Shown here piece after piece: positions 6,887 to 8,008 of a stretch of DNA of 8,008 nt (positions within the stretch are counted from its first letter, which is position 1; every line of letters starts with the position of its first letter). Where the stretch lies: NCBI GenBank assembly GCA_016929035.1, contig JAFGJP010000061.1, positions 1-8,008 on the forward strand, given 5' to 3'. A program made the position numbers and the translations under genes. This DNA comes from Candidatus Auribacterota bacterium (lineage in GTDB: Bacteria; Auribacterota; JAFGBW01; JAFGJP01). Below the pieces are notes generated by a model. That model was not told the DNA's origin and made no database searches. It saw only the letters and a program-made list of their open reading frames with translations.

Positions 6887-8008
6887 ATGGCAAATAAAAG
6901 AGATTATTATGACATTCTCGGAGTCAGCCGGAACGCCAGTAAAGAAGACATCAAAAAGGCTTACCGGAAGCTGGCCATTCAGTATCACCCGGACAAAAAT
7001 CAGGGAAATAAGGAAGCTGAAGAAAAGTTTAAGGAAGTCTCTGAAGCTTATGAGATTTTAAGCGATGACCGGAAGCGTGCGACTTATGACCAGTTCGGCC
7101 ATGCCGGGGTCGGCGGAATGGGCGGCTTTGGCACGGGTTTTGGCGGTTTTGGAGGCGGGATAGACCTCGAGGAAGCTCTCCGGATGTTTACAGGAGAGTT
7201 CGGCGCCGGGAGTATTTTTGAAGATCTTTTTGGAGGATTCGGTACATCGACCAGGCGGAGAAGAGGAACAAGAGGACGGGCTGGTTCTGATCTGAGATAC
7301 GATCTTGTTCTTACGCTTAAGGAAGCGGCCTTCGGAGTCAAAAAAGAGATCAATGTGACCAAGCTTACCTTATGCCCGGATTGCAGCGGAAGCGGAGCGA
7401 AGCCCGGAACAGGAAGAAAAGCATGTAAAGACTGCGGCGGCAGGGGGAGTATAAGGACTACCCAGGGCTTTTTCAGCATCAGCCGCACATGCCCGTCATG
7501 CCGGGGAGAAGGAGAAGTCATAGAGACTCCGTGCTCTCATTGCAGGGGGCAGGGGCGCGTGAACAAAACAAAGAACATAACTGTCTCTGTTCCCGGAGGC
7601 GTTGACACAGGCTCTCGCCTGAAGCTTTCAAACGAGGGTGAAGACGGCTTTCAGGGCGGCCCTCCAGGGGATCTCTATATTTTCATCAGAGTCGAAGATC
7701 ATGAATTTTTTCAGAGAATGGAAGATGATCTTTTGTGTGAAGTCGATGTTCCATTTCATGTCGCTGTCATGGGCGGCAAAATAGATGTCCCTCTTCTTGA
7801 CGGAAAAACCGTTGACGTGAAAATACCTGAAGGCACGCAGGGAGGAGAAGTCTTCCGGTTGAAAGGGAAGGGCGTTAGGCATCTCCAGTCTTATGGAAGC
7901 GGAGATATGCTGATCAAAGTCAACCTCGAAACACCTGTGAATCTTTCTTCTTCTCAGAAAAAGAAAATGAAGGAGTTTATCGAATGCCTTGAAGAAAAGA
8001 ATTTCCCA
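6887..8008 (+). CDS. dnaJ: Chaperone protein DnaJ (Hsp40), 3' end beyond window
   Basis: Cytosolic co-chaperone that delivers unfolded clients to DnaK and stimulates its ATPase. The window shows 374 codons without a stop; DnaJ is usually about 370-390 residues, so only the tail is missing. The J domain (about 5-70) has the DnaK-contacting HPD at 34-36. The Gly/Phe linker (about 74-119) is followed by an Arg-rich stretch (123-131). The zinc domain (163-223) has four complete CxxCxGxG motifs: [24 protein letters not shown] and CSHCRGQG, so all eight zinc ligands are present. The client-binding C-terminal beta domains follow from about 225. This full set makes it a class A DnaJ rather than CbpA or a J-only protein. 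ATG 6887 puts the J domain at the N-terminus, but the Shine-Dalgarno is weak (GGAA at 6872-6875). Two promoter candidates lie upstream and no grpE or dnaK is adjacent. The linker motif [19 protein letters not shown] recalls PVC/Elusimicrobia-type DnaJ, from memory only. Confidence 0.97.
   Translation, partial: MANKRDYYDILGVSRNASKEDIKKAYRKLAIQYHPDKNQGNKEAEEKFKEVSEAYEILSDDRKRATYDQFGHAGVGGMGGFGTGFGGFGGGIDLEEALRMFTGEFGAGSIFEDLFGGFGTSTRRRRGTRGRAGSDLRYDLVLTLKEAAFGVKKEINVTKLTLCPDCSGSGAKPGTGRKACKDCGGRGSIRTTQGFFSISRTCPSCRGEGEVIETPCSHCRGQGRVNKTKNITVSVPGGVDTGSRLKLSNEGEDGFQGGPPGDLYIFIRVEDHEFFQRMEDDLLCEVDVPFHVAVMGGKIDVPLLDGKTVDVKIPEGTQGGEVFRLKGKGVRHLQSYGSGDMLIKVNLETPVNLSSSQKKKMKEFIECLEEKNFP

Noticed and set aside
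6746..6988. 80-codon minus-strand open frame across the dnaJ leader and 5' end
   Set aside because: It overlaps the J domain coding sequence antisense and the AT-rich hairpin element, and its translation is low-complexity and without recognisable motifs.
7084..7882. Minus-strand open frames of 145 and 84 codons inside dnaJ
   Set aside because: They are antisense to the conserved dnaJ sequence; the Pro-rich first one mirrors the Gly-rich linker and zinc region.

Overview
The window is bacterial and holds two divergently transcribed genes with intergenic DNA between and beside them. The minus strand carries one very large gene (244-6303) for an exported, multidomain, KP-43-like subtilisin-family (S8) serine protease of about 2019 residues. 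The plus strand carries the chaperone gene dnaJ (6887 to the window end, lacking only its extreme 3' end). The moderate GC content, AT-rich spacers, a secreted protein built from S8, FN3, discoidin and thrombospondin-3-type modules, and a DnaJ whose linker resembles PVC/Elusimicrobia-type proteins suggest a Gram-negative, possibly candidate-phylum bacterium such as an Omnitrophota/Elusimicrobiota-like lineage. That placement is a weak inference from recall.

Layout. Positions 1-243 hold no convincing gene. They contain a block that can fold into a two-tier stem-loop (112-162) and two small inverted repeats (211-251) at the 3' end of the protease gene. Positions 244-6303 are the protease gene. 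In protein order it encodes a membrane/signal segment, two prodomain-like modules joined by a highly charged linker, the catalytic domain with all four key residues, a jelly-roll domain, an Ig-like domain, an FN3 domain, a MAM/jelly-roll-like domain, another FN3, a third FN3 split by a very basic discoidin domain, seven DxDxDG calcium repeats, a degenerate M23-like domain and an unassigned beta-rich C-terminus. Positions 6304-6886 are the divergent intergenic region: a very AT-rich part, then two near-consensus sigma-70-type promoters facing dnaJ with a pair of GC-rich hairpins between them.

The two genes have no evident functional link: one product works outside the cytoplasmic membrane, the other is a cytosolic Hsp40 co-chaperone. 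No grpE or dnaK is visible beside dnaJ and no CIRCE operator was found. I see no defence system, mobile-element gene, CRISPR array, tRNA or rRNA. The most unusual material is the architecture of the giant protease (the nested basic discoidin domain, the M23-like domain lacking its HxH motif, the doubled prodomain) and the small palindromic element in front of dnaJ.
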